Notes: generated from the letters alone by a model not told the origin. A stretch of 48,765 bases of DNA from Bisgaardia hudsonensis (GCF_004345785.1 NZ_SLXI01000002.1:211921-260685), one strand, 5' to 3'; counted from the stretch's first letter, positions 8,698-18,590 are shown. Program-made: numbers and translations.

Positions 8698-9416
8698 TAT
8701 TAGATATTATCTATCAAGATGAGTACATTATTGCGGTAAATAAACCTTCGGGAATGTTAGTTCATCGTAGTTGGTTAGATCGCCACGAAACTGTCTTTGT
8801 TATGCAAACGTTACGAGATCAAATAGGTCAATATGTATTTCCTATTCATCGTTTGGATCGTCCTACATCAGGTGTGTTGTTATTTGCTTTAAATTCAGAA
8901 ATTGCTAATTTACTTTGTCAACAATTTGAAGCAAAGTCAGTAGATAAAAGTTATCTTGCTATTGTTCGAGGTTATTTAACGGGGAAAGCTGTGATTGATT
9001 ACCCTTTAAAAGTTAAATTAGATAAAATTGCTGATAAATTTTCTCAACAAAATAAAGATGCACAAGAGGCAGTTACTGAATATATTGGTTTAGGAACGGT
9101 CGAAATGCCTTATTCAGCAGGAAAATATTTAACGACACGTTATTCTTTAGTCCGTTTAATTCCACATACAGGGCGTAAACATCAACTACGCCGTCATATG
9201 AAACATATTTTTCATCCAATATTAGGTGACACACAATATGGTGATTTACGTCAAAATAGAGCGATGACTGAAAATACAGGGGTACAACGTTTAATGCTAC
9301 ATGCTGAAAAACTAACTTTTTATCATCCTATTACAAATGAATTAATTGAACTAAATGCACAATTAGATAGTCAATGGAAAACTTTATTTGACATTTTTAA
9401 TTGGTCATATAAGTAA
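8694..9416 (+). CDS. truC: tRNA pseudouridine(65) synthase TruC
   Basis: RluA-family pseudouridine synthase acting on U65 of tRNAs. The 240-aa product carries the catalytic motif HRLDRPTSGVLLFAL (Asp at about residue 54) and the RLIPHTGRKHQLRRHM segment typical of the family. It lacks the N-terminal S4 domain of RluC/D, consistent with TruC. It overlaps yqcC by four bases. Confidence 0.94.
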   Translation: MILDIIYQDEYIIAVNKPSGMLVHRSWLDRHETVFVMQTLRDQIGQYVFPIHRLDRPTSGVLLFALNSEIANLLCQQFEAKSVDKSYLAIVRGYLTGKAVIDYPLKVKLDKIADKFSQQNKDAQEAVTEYIGLGTVEMPYSAGKYLTTRYSLVRLIPHTGRKHQLRRHMKHIFHPILGDTQYGDLRQNRAMTENTGVQRLMLHAEKLTFYHPITNELIELNAQLDSQWKTLFDIFNWSYK

Positions 9417-9458
9417 TTACTTATTTTTAATAGCTAATTAACTTAATTTTGTAGCCTT

Positions 9459-10400
9459 TTAATATAATTCAGCCAATAGCTCATCAATTGCCTTGCATAG
9501 TAAAGTCCGATCATGACGATAACTAATATCATCAGCACTTAATCGTTTAGCCATTATTTTAATATTGGGATTATTCATTTTCATCTCAGGGGTATATTGG
9601 GTTATTGCACCATCAATAATAGGCTTCCCAATAACTTGATGAATCCAATTAATTCTATCTTCTAAGGTTAGTTGTGCAGCAGGACTGTGTTCAAGCCCAA
9701 GATTGTCAATGAAGATTTTTTTAGCATTAGTTTGTTTAAGGATATCAATAATATCTGGTAGTAATAGTGGAGGAAGAATACTTGTAAAGAAACTTCCAGG
9801 ACCAAGTAGAATTACATCAGCTTTTTTTAGTGCGGTTATTGCTTCAGGTGTAGCTGGAACAAGAGGAACAACAAAAATAGACGTGGGTATTTCGGTTAAT
9901 TGATCGATAGTTACTTCACCGACAATACTTGATCCACAATTAAGTGAAGCAGCAAGATGAACCGATTGTTCAGACATGGGAATAATAAAAGATTTAACAT
10001 TTAGCAGATCTCTTATTAGGTTGACCGCTTCAGTTGGTCTAATTTTCATATTTTCTAACGCTTTTAGCATTAGATTTCCTAGATTATGTCCAGCAAGTTC
10101 ACCAGAACCAGAAAAACGATATTCAAAAAGGGCAGAAGCGGTACTTGGTGTAGTAATTATCTGGTTTAAACAATTTCGTAGATCTCCCCAAGCTATGCCA
10201 CCTTGATCCAAACGAATACGTCCCGTTGAGCCACCATTATCTGTGGTTGTAACAATTCCAGTTAGTCTTTCTTCCATAAAACTTAATGCAGACATTATCC
10301 GCCCTAATCCATGCCCACCACCAATAGCAACAATATTTTGGATATTATCTAAATTTTCATGCTGACAGTAAGATAGGCCTTTTGAAATAAAATTAGACAT
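9459..10400 (-). CDS. ybhK: YvcK/YbhK (CofD-like) family protein
   Basis: Gluconeogenesis-factor/CofD-like family protein. The 313-aa product starts with a nucleotide-binding IVAIGGGHGLGRIMSAL motif. It also has TTTDNGGSTGRIR and ADVILLGPGSFFTSILPPLL, all hallmarks of the family. The gene is adjacent to and divergent from moaA, the same arrangement as E. coli ybhK-moaA. In Bacillus the homologue YvcK affects gluconeogenic growth and cell shape; the role in Proteobacteria is unclear. The intergenic region is taken up by the Moco riboswitch leader of moaA. Confidence 0.9.
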   Translation of the reverse strand: MSNFISKGLSYCQHENLDNIQNIVAIGGGHGLGRIMSALSFMEERLTGIVTTTDNGGSTGRIRLDQGGIAWGDLRNCLNQIITTPSTASALFEYRFSGSGELAGHNLGNLMLKALENMKIRPTEAVNLIRDLLNVKSFIIPMSEQSVHLAASLNCGSSIVGEVTIDQLTEIPTSIFVVPLVPATPEAITALKKADVILLGPGSFFTSILPPLLLPDIIDILKQTNAKKIFIDNLGLEHSPAAQLTLEDRINWIHQVIGKPIIDGAITQYTPEMKMNNPNIKIMAKRLSADDISYRHDRTLLCKAIDELLAELY

Positions 10401-10584
10401 TATTTTCCCATTTAATTAACGATTTTCTTTTGTATATTAGCAAATATCTTTATTCTATGGTATAAATTACATGTACCTAATATAGCGATAGGAAAATAAA
10501 TTGTTTTTTATCGTTAATAACGTAATCATTTTAAGAGACTGTAACTGTCCTCTTAATTTTTTAATATATTGAAAATTAAACGCA

Positions 10585-10711
10585 TAACTCCGAGCTTGTT
10601 TACCTAAGTTTATGATAAATAATAAATAGGGTAGCAATGCCAGTAACCTTAAGTTACTCAGGGATAATATTGGAAACGGTTTATCCTATCGTTGTTTTAC
10701 AAAGGTGTCCG
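10585..10711 (+). promoter_or_regulatory. Molybdenum cofactor (Moco) riboswitch leader of moaA
   Basis: The leader contains the conserved blocks of the Moco RNA motif: CTCCGAGC (10588-10595), GTAGCAATGCC, a hairpin AGTAAC/GTTACT (10642-10658), CTCAGGGATAATATTGG, and a second stem GGATAA/TTATCC (10662-10686) with GGAAACGG in its loop. It ends with AAAGGTGTCCG directly before ATG 10712, so the moaA ribosome-binding site is part of the structure. This is the arrangement in E. coli moaA, where the motif represses expression when cofactor is plentiful. It also shows that an in-frame ATG at 10637 is leader RNA, not coding. Confidence 0.88.
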
Positions 10712-11728
10712 ATGCAAAAAACTATTCCTATCAAAAATGTTGGAATGTCGAATCTAGTCGATAATTTTCAACGAGAGTATTACTATTTACGTCTATCTAT
10801 TACAGATATATGTAATTTTCGTTGCAACTATTGCTTACCAAACGGTTATCAACCAGAAAAAAATAAACCCAGTTTTCTCACATTAAGTGAAATAGAAAAT
10901 CTTATTGCTGCCTTTGCAACTTTGGGTGCAGAAAAAGTACGTATTACAGGCGGTGAGCCGACTTTGCGTAAAGATTTTTTATCTATTGTTGAGTCGATTA
11001 ATCAAGTTGAAAATATTAAGCAAATAGCTTTAACCACTAATGGCTATCGTATGCTGAAAGATGTAGATGATTGGAAAAAAGCAGGGATTACCAGTATCAA
11101 TGTGAGTGTAGATAGTCTTGATCCACGTATGTTTTATTCTATTACTGGTGTTAATAAATTTGATGAGATTATGCGTGGTATTGATCGTGCATTTGATATT
11201 GGTTATCAAAAAATTAAAGTAAATTCTGTTTTGATGAAAAGTATTAATGATCACGAATTTAACCAATTCTTACTTTGGATTAAAAATAAACCAATTCAAA
11301 TGCGTTTTATCGAATTAATGCAAACGGGCGAAATGGATAATTTCTTTAATAAATATCATTTATCTGGAAAAGTATTAGAAGAAAAATTATTACGTTCTGG
11401 TTGGAAATTATTACCTAAGTCTTATTTAGATGGCCCAGCAAAAGTATTTAAACACCCTGATTATCAAGGGGAAATTGGCTTAATTATGCCTTATGAAAAG
11501 AATTTTTGTGCTAGTTGTAATCGCTTGAGAGTTTCTTCCAATGGAAAATTACATTTATGTTTATTTGGAGAAGAGGGCATTGATTTACGAGATCTATTGC
11601 AATCTCACGAACAAAGTACATTATTACAAGCTAGAATTTTTTCAGCATTACAGGGTAAAAGAGAACATCATTTTTTACATAATGGTGATTCAGGTATTCG
11701 TCAGCATTTAGCGAGTATCGGTGGATAA
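10712..11728 (+). CDS. moaA: GTP 3',8-cyclase MoaA
   Basis: Radical SAM enzyme that, with MoaC, converts GTP to cyclic pyranopterin monophosphate. The 338-aa product has the SAM cluster motif CNFRCNYC near residue 35, the C-terminal cluster motif [19 protein letters not shown], and the double-glycine C-terminus (SIGG) needed for activity. The frame is open back to 10637, but those 25 codons lie inside the riboswitch. ATG 10712, downstream of AAAGGTG, gives a family-length protein. moaC follows after 14 bp. Confidence 0.96.
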   Translation: MQKTIPIKNVGMSNLVDNFQREYYYLRLSITDICNFRCNYCLPNGYQPEKNKPSFLTLSEIENLIAAFATLGAEKVRITGGEPTLRKDFLSIVESINQVENIKQIALTTNGYRMLKDVDDWKKAGITSINVSVDSLDPRMFYSITGVNKFDEIMRGIDRAFDIGYQKIKVNSVLMKSINDHEFNQFLLWIKNKPIQMRFIELMQTGEMDNFFNKYHLSGKVLEEKLLRSGWKLLPKSYLDGPAKVFKHPDYQGEIGLIMPYEKNFCASCNRLRVSSNGKLHLCLFGEEGIDLRDLLQSHEQSTLLQARIFSALQGKREHHFLHNGDSGIRQHLASIGG

Positions 11729-11742
11729 TTAAAGGATTTAAA

Positions 11743-12219
11743 ATGACAACATTTACACATATTAATAGTCAAGGTGAAGCCAATATGGTGGACGTTTCCA
11801 GTAAACAAGAAACAGTAAGAGAAGCTCGAGCAGAAGTCATTGTGACAATGTCACAAAAAACCTTAGAAATGATCTTATCGGGACAACACCATAAAGGTGA
11901 TGTTTTCGCTACAGCTAGAATTGCAGGGATTCAAGCTGCAAAAAGAACATGGGAACTTATCCCCTTATGTCATCCATTGCTTTTATCAAAAGTAGAAGTA
12001 AATTTGACCGCACTTCCAGAAACTAATCAAGTAAGAATTGAGAGTTTTTGTAAATTAACAGGGAAAACGGGCGTAGAAATGGAAGCATTGACCGCCGCAA
12101 GTGTTGCCGCTTTAACTATTTACGATATGTGTAAAGCAATCCAAAAGGATATGGTTATAGAACAAGTCAGATTACTTGAAAAGTGCGGTGGTAAATCTGG
12201 GCATTTTTTAGCGAAATAA
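11743..12219 (+). CDS. moaC: Cyclic pyranopterin monophosphate synthase MoaC
   Basis: Works directly after MoaA. The 158-aa product has the MVDVSSK N-terminal motif, the active-site [15 protein letters not shown] segment, [25 protein letters not shown], and the C-terminal GGKSGHF. All match MoaC of normal length. It is cotranscribed with moaA and ends at a strong terminator. moaD and moaE, which follow moaC in E. coli, are instead about 31 kb away at 43.7-44.4 kb. Confidence 0.96.
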   Translation: MTTFTHINSQGEANMVDVSSKQETVREARAEVIVTMSQKTLEMILSGQHHKGDVFATARIAGIQAAKRTWELIPLCHPLLLSKVEVNLTALPETNQVRIESFCKLTGKTGVEMEALTAASVAALTIYDMCKAIQKDMVIEQVRLLEKCGGKSGHFLAK

Positions 12220-12222
12220 TTA

Positions 12223-12259
12223 AAAAGTAACGCCTACATATTGGTTGTGCGTTACTTTT
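12223..12259 (+). terminator. Terminator of moaA-moaC (shared with ydjA)
   Basis: AAAAGTAACGC (12223-12233) pairs with GCGTTACTTTT (12249-12259). A-run and T-run flank the stem on both sides, so it can serve moaC on the plus strand and the convergent ydjA on the minus strand. Confidence 0.8.
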
Positions 12260-12275
12260 CAGTTCTATCTCTAAA

Positions 12276-12833
12276 TCATTCCAAATAACTAATAAAACTG
12301 TCTGTATCTAATATTTTCTTGTCTCTTTCTAATTTTTCTCCTGCTGTCCCAATGAGTAATAATGCTACAACTTTATCTTGTTGTTCACATTTAAAAGCTT
12401 TTCTTAGTTCTGAGCCATTTACCCAAGGGCCTGTTATCCATACATTATCAAAACCTTGTGCTTTTGCGGCGAGTTGCATTGCATAAGTAGCACAACCTGC
12501 GGTTAATTCTTGTTCCCAAGTAGGGACTTTTTTTATTTCCTCATTCAGTTTTGCAATAACTGCAATGACCATTGGTGCACGATAGGCGATACTTTTGGCT
12601 TTTCTTAATCGTTCTTCACCAAGATCAAATTCATCAACTACACTTTCTAATAATTTCTCAAATTTTGCTAACCCTTCTTTTTCAATAACAATGAAGTGAT
12701 AAGGATTTAATTTACCATGATCTGGAACGTGTAATGCAGATTGAAAAAGGTATTCTAGCTGTTGTTTATTAGGAGCCGGTTCTGCTAGTTTTTTTTCTGA
12801 ACGGCGGGAAGTGAGTAATTCTAAAGCATCCAT
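12276..12833 (-). CDS. ydjA: YdjA-type NAD(P)H nitroreductase
   Basis: Small FMN-dependent nitroreductase-family protein of 185 aa, like E. coli YdjA. The FMN-binding SRRSEKKLAEPAP start, PDHGKLNPYHFIVI and WITGPWVNG segments are recognisable. The physiological substrate is unknown. It is divergent from sppA with a 126-bp gap, the same pairing as in E. coli, which supports the assignment. It should be soluble and cytoplasmic. Confidence 0.88.
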   Translation of the reverse strand: MDALELLTSRRSEKKLAEPAPNKQQLEYLFQSALHVPDHGKLNPYHFIVIEKEGLAKFEKLLESVVDEFDLGEERLRKAKSIAYRAPMVIAVIAKLNEEIKKVPTWEQELTAGCATYAMQLAAKAQGFDNVWITGPWVNGSELRKAFKCEQQDKVVALLLIGTAGEKLERDKKILDTDSFISYLE

Positions 12834-12959
12834 TTTAAAATTTGACCTTACTTAATAATACATTGTTAAAATTATAGCAATAAATTTTAGTTAAGTAATC
12901 TAATGATTTTTGATATTATCTTGCTTCACAACGTTTAGATAATATTAGGTAATAGATTT

Positions 12960-14837
12960 ATGCAAGTAATTTTAAAGGTACTTAAGTTTTTTTGGCGAGT
13001 AATTAATTGTATTCGTAATCTTGTTATGAACTTGGTTTTTCTTTTATTTGTTATGTTATTGATGACGATATTTACCCTATCGTCTATTGGTAATAATTCG
13101 ATAAAATCAGATGTTGATTTAACTCAGCCAAATGCACTATTAATTTCATTAGATGGTTTTTTAGCTGATAATCGAGAAGAGGATTTTTCTTGGCATACCG
13201 CATTAAGAGAGCTTAATAGCCCTGATGCACCAACGCAGATTTCAACCTTTGATGTAGTGTACGCCATTAGAAAAGCAATAGATGATCCAATGATTAATGG
13301 ATTAGTTTTGGATTTGAATCACTTTCAAGGCGCAGATATACCGGCGTTAAATTACGTAGGCAAAGCAATTTTAGATTTCAAAATGGCTAAAAAAACTGTT
13401 ATTGCTTACTCCGATTATTACAGTCAAAAACAATATTTATTAGCAAGTTATGCCGATGAAATCTATTTAAATCCAAACGGTCAAGTATCAATTGAAGGTA
13501 TGGTTATTGAGAGTGTTTATTTTAAATCTTTACTTGATAAATTAAAAATTACTCCTCACGTATTTCGAGTCGGTACTTATAAAGCTGCTGTAGAGCCTTT
13601 TTTAAGAGATAATATGTCTGATGAGGCAAAAGAAAATACACAACGCTGGTTAAATAAAATGTGGCAAGGATATAAAAATACTATTTCAGAGAATAGACAT
13701 ATTTCGTTATCAGAAGTATTGCCAGAAGCTGATATTTATTTAAATGAGCTAAAAGAACTAAAAGGGGATACTACGGCTTATTCAATAAAACGACATTTAG
13801 TAACTAAATTAGCCGATAGATTTACATTACAACAAGATTTAATTAAGCAATTTGGTAAAAATAAAATTGGCGAAGCAAATTTGTTTCCATTTGAGGAATA
13901 TTTAGCTCAATATCCTGATCCAATGATTGGACAAACAAAATCGAAAATTGCAGTTATTAATGTAGAGGGTGCAATTATTGATGGGGAAAGTTATGAGAGC
14001 GATGTTGGTGGTGATACTATTGCTAGATTACTTCGTCAAGCATATGATAATACTGATATTAAAGCAGTTATATTAAGGGTAAATAGTCCAGGTGGTAGTG
14101 CTTTTGCATCAGAAATTATTCGTCAAGAAATTGATCATTTACAGGAAGTAGGTAAACCTGTTGTTGTGTCTATGGGGGGAATGGCTGCATCAGGAGGATA
14201 TTGGATCTCCAGCACTGCAGATTATATCGTAGCAGACCCAATGACAATTACGGGATCGATTGGTATTTTTGCGATTATTCCAACCTATGAGCAAGGACTA
14301 AAAGAAATTGGCGTAACAGCTGATTCTGTTGATACGACCAAGCTTGTGAATAAATCACCAATGAGTGCTTTATCTAAGAAAACAGAGGATATCTTTCAAC
14401 AAGAGATTGAGTTTGGTTATGAACGTTTTCTTGATGTAGTTAGTCGTGGACGACACCTTTCTAAAGACGCTGTGGATAAATTAGCACAGGGACAAGTATG
14501 GTTAGGCTCAGAGGCTTATAAATATAAATTAGTTGATGAATTAGGAACTTTTGATGAAGCAATTTCTAAAGCAACAGAATTAGTTAATAATAAAGGTAAT
14601 AAAGATATTGGAGAGCTTTCAGTTGAATGGTTAACTGATACAGATGATTCTTTATTAGGCTCATTAATAAAAGACGTCAAAAAGGGGGGAAGTAGCCTCA
14701 TTAAAACAAGTTTATTCGATATGATAGGATTACCTAAAGGTTATCATCAACTCAAGAAACAATTAGGGATATTAACTAAATTAAATGATCCTAAAGGACA
14801 ATATTTGTATTGTATTAATTGCGGTGAAATTAATTAG
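12960..14837 (+). CDS. sppA: Signal peptide peptidase SppA, 67 kDa type
   Basis: Membrane-bound serine/lysine protease that digests cleaved signal peptides. The 625-aa product has an N-terminal transmembrane segment (about 20-43) and two tandem S49 domains. The catalytic Lys is in FRVGTYKAAVEPFLRDNMS (N-terminal domain) and the nucleophile Ser in SMGGMAASGGYWIS (C-terminal domain). These match Lys209 and Ser409 of E. coli. The conserved VNSPGGSAFASEIIR stretch precedes the Ser. A bidirectional-looking terminator separates it from the convergent uspE. Confidence 0.95.
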   Translation: MQVILKVLKFFWRVINCIRNLVMNLVFLLFVMLLMTIFTLSSIGNNSIKSDVDLTQPNALLISLDGFLADNREEDFSWHTALRELNSPDAPTQISTFDVVYAIRKAIDDPMINGLVLDLNHFQGADIPALNYVGKAILDFKMAKKTVIAYSDYYSQKQYLLASYADEIYLNPNGQVSIEGMVIESVYFKSLLDKLKITPHVFRVGTYKAAVEPFLRDNMSDEAKENTQRWLNKMWQGYKNTISENRHISLSEVLPEADIYLNELKELKGDTTAYSIKRHLVTKLADRFTLQQDLIKQFGKNKIGEANLFPFEEYLAQYPDPMIGQTKSKIAVINVEGAIIDGESYESDVGGDTIARLLRQAYDNTDIKAVILRVNSPGGSAFASEIIRQEIDHLQEVGKPVVVSMGGMAASGGYWISSTADYIVADPMTITGSIGIFAIIPTYEQGLKEIGVTADSVDTTKLVNKSPMSALSKKTEDIFQQEIEFGYERFLDVVSRGRHLSKDAVDKLAQGQVWLGSEAYKYKLVDELGTFDEAISKATELVNNKGNKDIGELSVEWLTDTDDSLLGSLIKDVKKGGSSLIKTSLFDMIGLPKGYHQLKKQLGILTKLNDPKGQYLYCINCGEIN

Positions 14838-14870
14838 ATTAATATAAAAGAAGTAGAAGTGAAACAGTAT

Positions 14871-14908
14871 AATAGGTGCATAAAATTATTTATATGCACC
14901 TATTTTTT
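14871..14908. terminator. Terminator between convergent sppA and uspE
   Basis: AATAGGTGCATA (14871-14882) pairs with TATGCACCTATT (14893-14904), followed by a T-run on the plus strand. Confidence 0.85.
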
Positions 14909-14920
14909 AGGAAAAGATTA

Positions 14921-15847
14921 TTATTCTGGAATATTTGGCTTTATTGCTAATAAATTACATTCAAGTTTACTAATAACGTGTTCTGCGGTATTTCCTAGTA
15001 GTGCTGCTGAGAGTCCTTGTCGACCAATCGTTCCTAATACAACAGTTTCTGCTGAGATTTGTTTAGCTATTTTAGGAATAACATCTTCTGGAAATCCTTC
15101 AATCACATGAGTGTGATCTTCATCAATTAAAAATTTTTGGCGTAACTCTTTCATATTGAGAAGATATTGCCCACGAATATTATTATCATATTCAGTGGAT
15201 GAATAATTAGGAAAATCAATGGTAAGGTTAATTGGTGTCGGTGGATAAGCGGCAACAAGATGAACATTACCTCGTTCTAAATTATCAGCGAGATCTAGCC
15301 CAAAAGAAACTAATTGTTCATTAAAGCTATTATCATCATTTTCTTGATCAGATACATCGACTGCAATTAATATTCTACGTTGATGTTTCCAGTCTCCATC
15401 TCTTACCATCATTGTTGGAATTGATGATTTTCTTAATAATTGCCAATCTTGGGGAGTAAATAATAAAGAGGTAAAGGTTTCTTGTTCTTGAGTATATTTT
15501 ACGACGAGATCATAGTTTTTATTTTCAAGCTCATCTTTTATTGCATCTGATTCATTATTTGTCCATAAAACAGTTGAGTCAAATTCAATATGAGGATCCA
15601 TATATTTTTCTAAATAAGGAGCTATATTACGTTGCTGTTGTTGAATTAACTGCTGATGCATATTTTCCCTTTCTTCAGAAGATAGTAATGCTGACATTTC
15701 ATAGGAAAAGTTGTAGATAGACATTAACGTTGTGATCTTAACTTTCTTTGTACTTTTTTGTTCTTTGACAAGTCTTACTGCTCGAGCTAGTGCATATTGT
15801 TTTTCTGTTTCTGGATTTAAGATTACCAGTATATTATTGAATTGCAT
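14921..15847 (-). CDS. uspE: Universal stress protein UspE
   Basis: Tandem-Usp protein of about 308 aa. In E. coli it contributes to stress resistance and cell aggregation. The N-terminal half shows IYNFSYEMSALLSSEER and FTPQDWQLLRKSS. The C-terminal half has AAYPPTPINLTIDFPNY, NNIRGQYLLNMKELRQKF and the ATP-binding-loop-like LGTIGRQGLSAALLGNTAEHVI. The frame is open to 15913, but ATG 15847 has a GGAGG ribosome-binding site and begins at the family start (MQFNNILVILNP), so I use it. It lies downstream of fnr, the conserved neighbour in enterobacteria. Confidence 0.93.
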   Translation of the reverse strand: MQFNNILVILNPETEKQYALARAVRLVKEQKSTKKVKITTLMSIYNFSYEMSALLSSEERENMHQQLIQQQQRNIAPYLEKYMDPHIEFDSTVLWTNNESDAIKDELENKNYDLVVKYTQEQETFTSLLFTPQDWQLLRKSSIPTMMVRDGDWKHQRRILIAVDVSDQENDDNSFNEQLVSFGLDLADNLERGNVHLVAAYPPTPINLTIDFPNYSSTEYDNNIRGQYLLNMKELRQKFLIDEDHTHVIEGFPEDVIPKIAKQISAETVVLGTIGRQGLSAALLGNTAEHVISKLECNLLAIKPNIPE

Positions 15848-16014
15848 AATAGCCTCCATATTTTGAATATCATTATTAATAATAAACTGATTTTGAATGT
15901 ATGCCAATTTCAAACTAATTTTTCAATTTAAGAATAATTGTATAGAAAATGCTAAAAGAGGTATTATTGTAACTAGAATTACAAAGATTGTAAAAATAAC
16001 AAGGTAATAAGTTT

Positions 16015-16052
16015 AATCTTAGGATTAGCTAATTTTGCTTAATCCTAAGATT
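16015..16052. terminator. Terminator-like hairpin downstream of fnr
   Basis: AATCTTAGGATTA (16015-16027) pairs perfectly with TAATCCTAAGATT (16040-16052). It lies 20 bp past the fnr stop and before uspE, so fnr and uspE are probably at least partly separate transcripts. Confidence 0.7.
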
Positions 16053-16071
16053 GTATAAGATAAATTAATAT

Positions 16072-16845
16072 TTAAAATACTATTTTCGCTTTATTTTTAG
16101 TTGTTCCAGCAAGTTTTACTAAGGAAGGCATATCATTAATAGTGATATATTTACCTTGAACAGAGAGCATATTAATTTTCTGAAAACGTCCTAATAGTCG
16201 ACTAATAGTTTCAACAGTTAATCCAAGATAATTACCAATATCACCACGAGTCATAGTTAAACGAAATTCTCTGGCGGAAAAACCTCTGGCTGAATAACGA
16301 GTTGATAAGTTATGAATAAATGCCGCTAATCGTTCCTCTGCATTCATTTTTGAAAGTAATAAAATCATTTCTTGATCACTTTTAATCTCATTACTCATTA
16401 AACGCATAATTTGTTGCCTAAGTTTTGGTAATTTTCCTGAAAGATCGTCTAAAATATCAAAAGGAATCTCACATACCATAGAGGTTTCTAATGCTTGAGC
16501 AAAACTAGGATGTTGCATATTGGTAATGGCATCAAATCCGACAAGATCACCAGGTAAATGAAAAGAGGTTATTTGTTCCTCTCCAGATTCACTAATCGTA
16601 TAAGTTTTTATTGTCCCAGATCTTATCGCATACAATGAAGTAAGCCCATCACCTGCTTTAAACAGAATTTGTGATTTTTGAATTGGTTTTTTTCTTTCAA
16701 TAATATTATCAAGCTGATTAAGCTCATGTTCATTTAATGTGAAGGGAATACAAAGTTGGCTGATACTACAATCTTGGCAGTGTATTGCACAGCCACCAGA
16801 TTGAATACGGCATCCAATTTTCGGTTCATTCGTCAAAACTTTCAT
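16072..16845 (-). CDS. fnr: Oxygen-sensing transcription regulator FNR
   Basis: Global regulator of the aerobic/anaerobic switch, a CRP-family protein with an oxygen-labile 4Fe-4S cluster. The 257-aa product has the N-terminal [14 protein letters not shown] cluster region (ligands equivalent to E. coli Cys20, Cys23 and Cys29) and the fourth ligand in [10 protein letters not shown]. The cyclic-nucleotide-like fold carries [13 protein letters not shown], and the helix-turn-helix is [22 protein letters not shown], with the DNA-contact residues unchanged. The ATG follows GAGG at good spacing. An FNR-like site lies about 50 bp upstream, suggesting autoregulation. Confidence 0.96.
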   Translation of the reverse strand: MKVLTNEPKIGCRIQSGGCAIHCQDCSISQLCIPFTLNEHELNQLDNIIERKKPIQKSQILFKAGDGLTSLYAIRSGTIKTYTISESGEEQITSFHLPGDLVGFDAITNMQHPSFAQALETSMVCEIPFDILDDLSGKLPKLRQQIMRLMSNEIKSDQEMILLLSKMNAEERLAAFIHNLSTRYSARGFSAREFRLTMTRGDIGNYLGLTVETISRLLGRFQKINMLSVQGKYITINDMPSLVKLAGTTKNKAKIVF

Positions 16846-16891
16846 TTGTTCCTCAAATAAATAGACAAACCAAGAAAAAAATAAGATAAAA

Positions 16892-16905
16892 TTGATCTAA
16901 CTCAA
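16892..16905. promoter_or_regulatory. FNR box upstream of fnr
   Basis: TTGATCTAACTCAA matches the FNR consensus TTGAT-N4-ATCAA at nine of ten defined positions. It lies 47-60 bp before the fnr ATG, a position suited to autoregulation, and could also affect the plus-strand small gene at 16994. Confidence 0.6.
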
Positions 16906-16993
16906 CAAATAATAGCATTAAATGTTAAATTTAAGAAGTCTTAAATAACGAATTAAAAATATTAATTGATTAAATATAAGGTATGGTGAGAAT

Positions 16994-17107
16994 ATGGCAG
17001 CAGAAAAGTTAACAAAAAAGCGACTATTTCAAATAGTTTTTATGTTATGTATATTACTTGGTGCATTTTTTTATAAAACTTATCAATATTACTCAACAAC
17101 TACGTGA
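16994..17107 (+). CDS. Small single-pass membrane protein (37 aa)
   Basis: Reads MAAEKLTKKRLFQIVFML, continues through a hydrophobic segment (about residues 12-27) and ends YYSTTT. A basic N-terminus followed by one transmembrane helix suggests an inner-membrane microprotein with the N-terminus inside. A GAG lies three bases upstream and AAGG twelve bases upstream, so the ribosome-binding site is only fair. It is divergent from fnr, with the FNR box between them. It resembles the short YfgG-like (DUF2633) proteins of enterobacteria in layout only; I do not assign a function. Confidence 0.5.
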   Translation: MAAEKLTKKRLFQIVFMLCILLGAFFYKTYQYYSTTT

Positions 17108-17201
17108 ATATTATAAATAATAGGCTATATTCGTTTAATATAGCTAGTAATAAATAATACTTGTTGCATAGTCTTGTAAAATCTTATAGAATTCGCACGT
17201 T

Positions 17202-17228
17202 TTACCTTAAAAGAAATTATTAAGGTAA
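17202..17228 (+). promoter_or_regulatory. Hairpin in the infC leader
   Basis: TTACCTTAA (17202-17210) pairs with TTAAGGTAA (17220-17228), with a nine-base loop and a T-rich stretch after it, about 95 bp before the infC start. It could be a terminator for upstream transcription or part of a leader control element. The rest of the 17108-17321 gap holds one more weak inverted repeat (17122-17146) and nothing else I recognise. Confidence 0.4.
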
Positions 17229-17321
17229 TGATTTTGATCTTTTGCTTATGTTCTACGGATATTTTATCTGTGTATAAATAGCAGTTTGATTGTAGTTAAA
17301 ATTTGTAAGAGGAATGTAATT

Positions 17322-17864
17322 ATTAAAACCGTAAGAAAAGCCCCAGCTGTAAATCGCCCTAATCGTATCAATGATGAAATTAGAGTGAAAGAAGTTCGCT
17401 TGATTGACCAAGATGGTGAGCAAGCGGGAATCGTGTCGATTCAACAAGCCTTAGATATGGCTGAAAGTGTTGCATTAGACTTAGTTGAGATTAGTCCAAA
17501 TGCGGAACCACCAGTTTGTCGTATTATGAACTACGGTAAATTCCTTTACGAAAAAAGCAAAACTGCAAAAGAGCAGAAGAAAAAGCAGAAAGTTGTACAA
17601 GTGAAGGAAATTAAATTCCGTCCTGGTACAGACGAAGGCGACTATCAGGTAAAACTACGCAGCCTGATTCGCTTTTTAGAAGAAGGGGATAAAGCTAAAA
17701 TTACTGTTCGTTTTCGCGGACGTGAAATGGCTCACCAAAATCTTGGTTTAGAAGTATTGGATCGCGTTAAAAATGATCTCTCAGAAATTGCTGTTGTAGA
17801 ATCTGCACCAGGAAGACTGGAAGGTCGTCAAGCGATTATGATACTTGCCCCTAAGAAGAAATAA
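17322..17864 (+). CDS. infC: Translation initiation factor IF-3
   Basis: Binds the 30S subunit and checks start-codon pairing. The 180-aa protein ([51 protein letters not shown]) is almost colinear with E. coli IF-3. No ATG, GTG or TTG start fits. The frame opens at 17286, but the family start is the ATT at 17322 (then AAA ACC GTA AGA AAA), with AGAGGA 9-10 bases upstream; a preceding ATT at 17319 is the alternative. AUU starts are the classical basis of IF-3 autoregulation, because IF-3 discriminates against its own codon. rpmI and rplT follow. Confidence 0.92.
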   Translation: MKTVRKAPAVNRPNRINDEIRVKEVRLIDQDGEQAGIVSIQQALDMAESVALDLVEISPNAEPPVCRIMNYGKFLYEKSKTAKEQKKKQKVVQVKEIKFRPGTDEGDYQVKLRSLIRFLEEGDKAKITVRFRGREMAHQNLGLEVLDRVKNDLSEIAVVESAPGRLEGRQAIMILAPKKK

Positions 17865-17970
17865 TTAGAGCATCACAAGTAATAAAGTGCGGTAAAATTT
17901 TATAGTTTTTCACATTTTATTCGCCTAATTATTGTAATATTAACTTAAACAATGCGGAGTTATTTTAACA

Positions 17971-18168
17971 ATGCCTAAAATTAAAACAGTACGTGGTGCT
18001 GCAAAGCGTTTCAAAAAAACAGCTTCTGGCGGTTTCAAACGTAAACAATCTCACTTACGTCATATTTTGACTAAGAAAACCACTAAACGTAAACGTCATC
18101 TACGTCATAAATCAATGGTTGCAAAAGCAGACCAAGTTTTAGTTGTAGCATGTTTACCATACGCATAA
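17971..18168 (+). CDS. rpmI: 50S ribosomal protein bL35
   Basis: 65-aa, highly basic protein with the typical [20 protein letters not shown] start and KRKRHLRHK segment. It is the second gene of the infC-rpmI-rplT operon, which in E. coli is repressed by L20 binding the rpmI leader. The 106-bp gap to infC here also holds an uptake sequence (17887). Confidence 0.97.
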
Positions 18169-18213
18169 GCGTTTTTAGTATATTTTAGTTAGATTAGACA
18201 AATAGGAGATTAA

Positions 18214-18570
<357 letters not shown>

Positions 18571-18590
18571 TTTTAAAGTAATGATCAATA

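Noticed and set aside
10637-10711. 25-codon N-terminal extension of MoaA
   Set aside because: These bases form the conserved hairpins of the Moco riboswitch and precede the family start at 10712.
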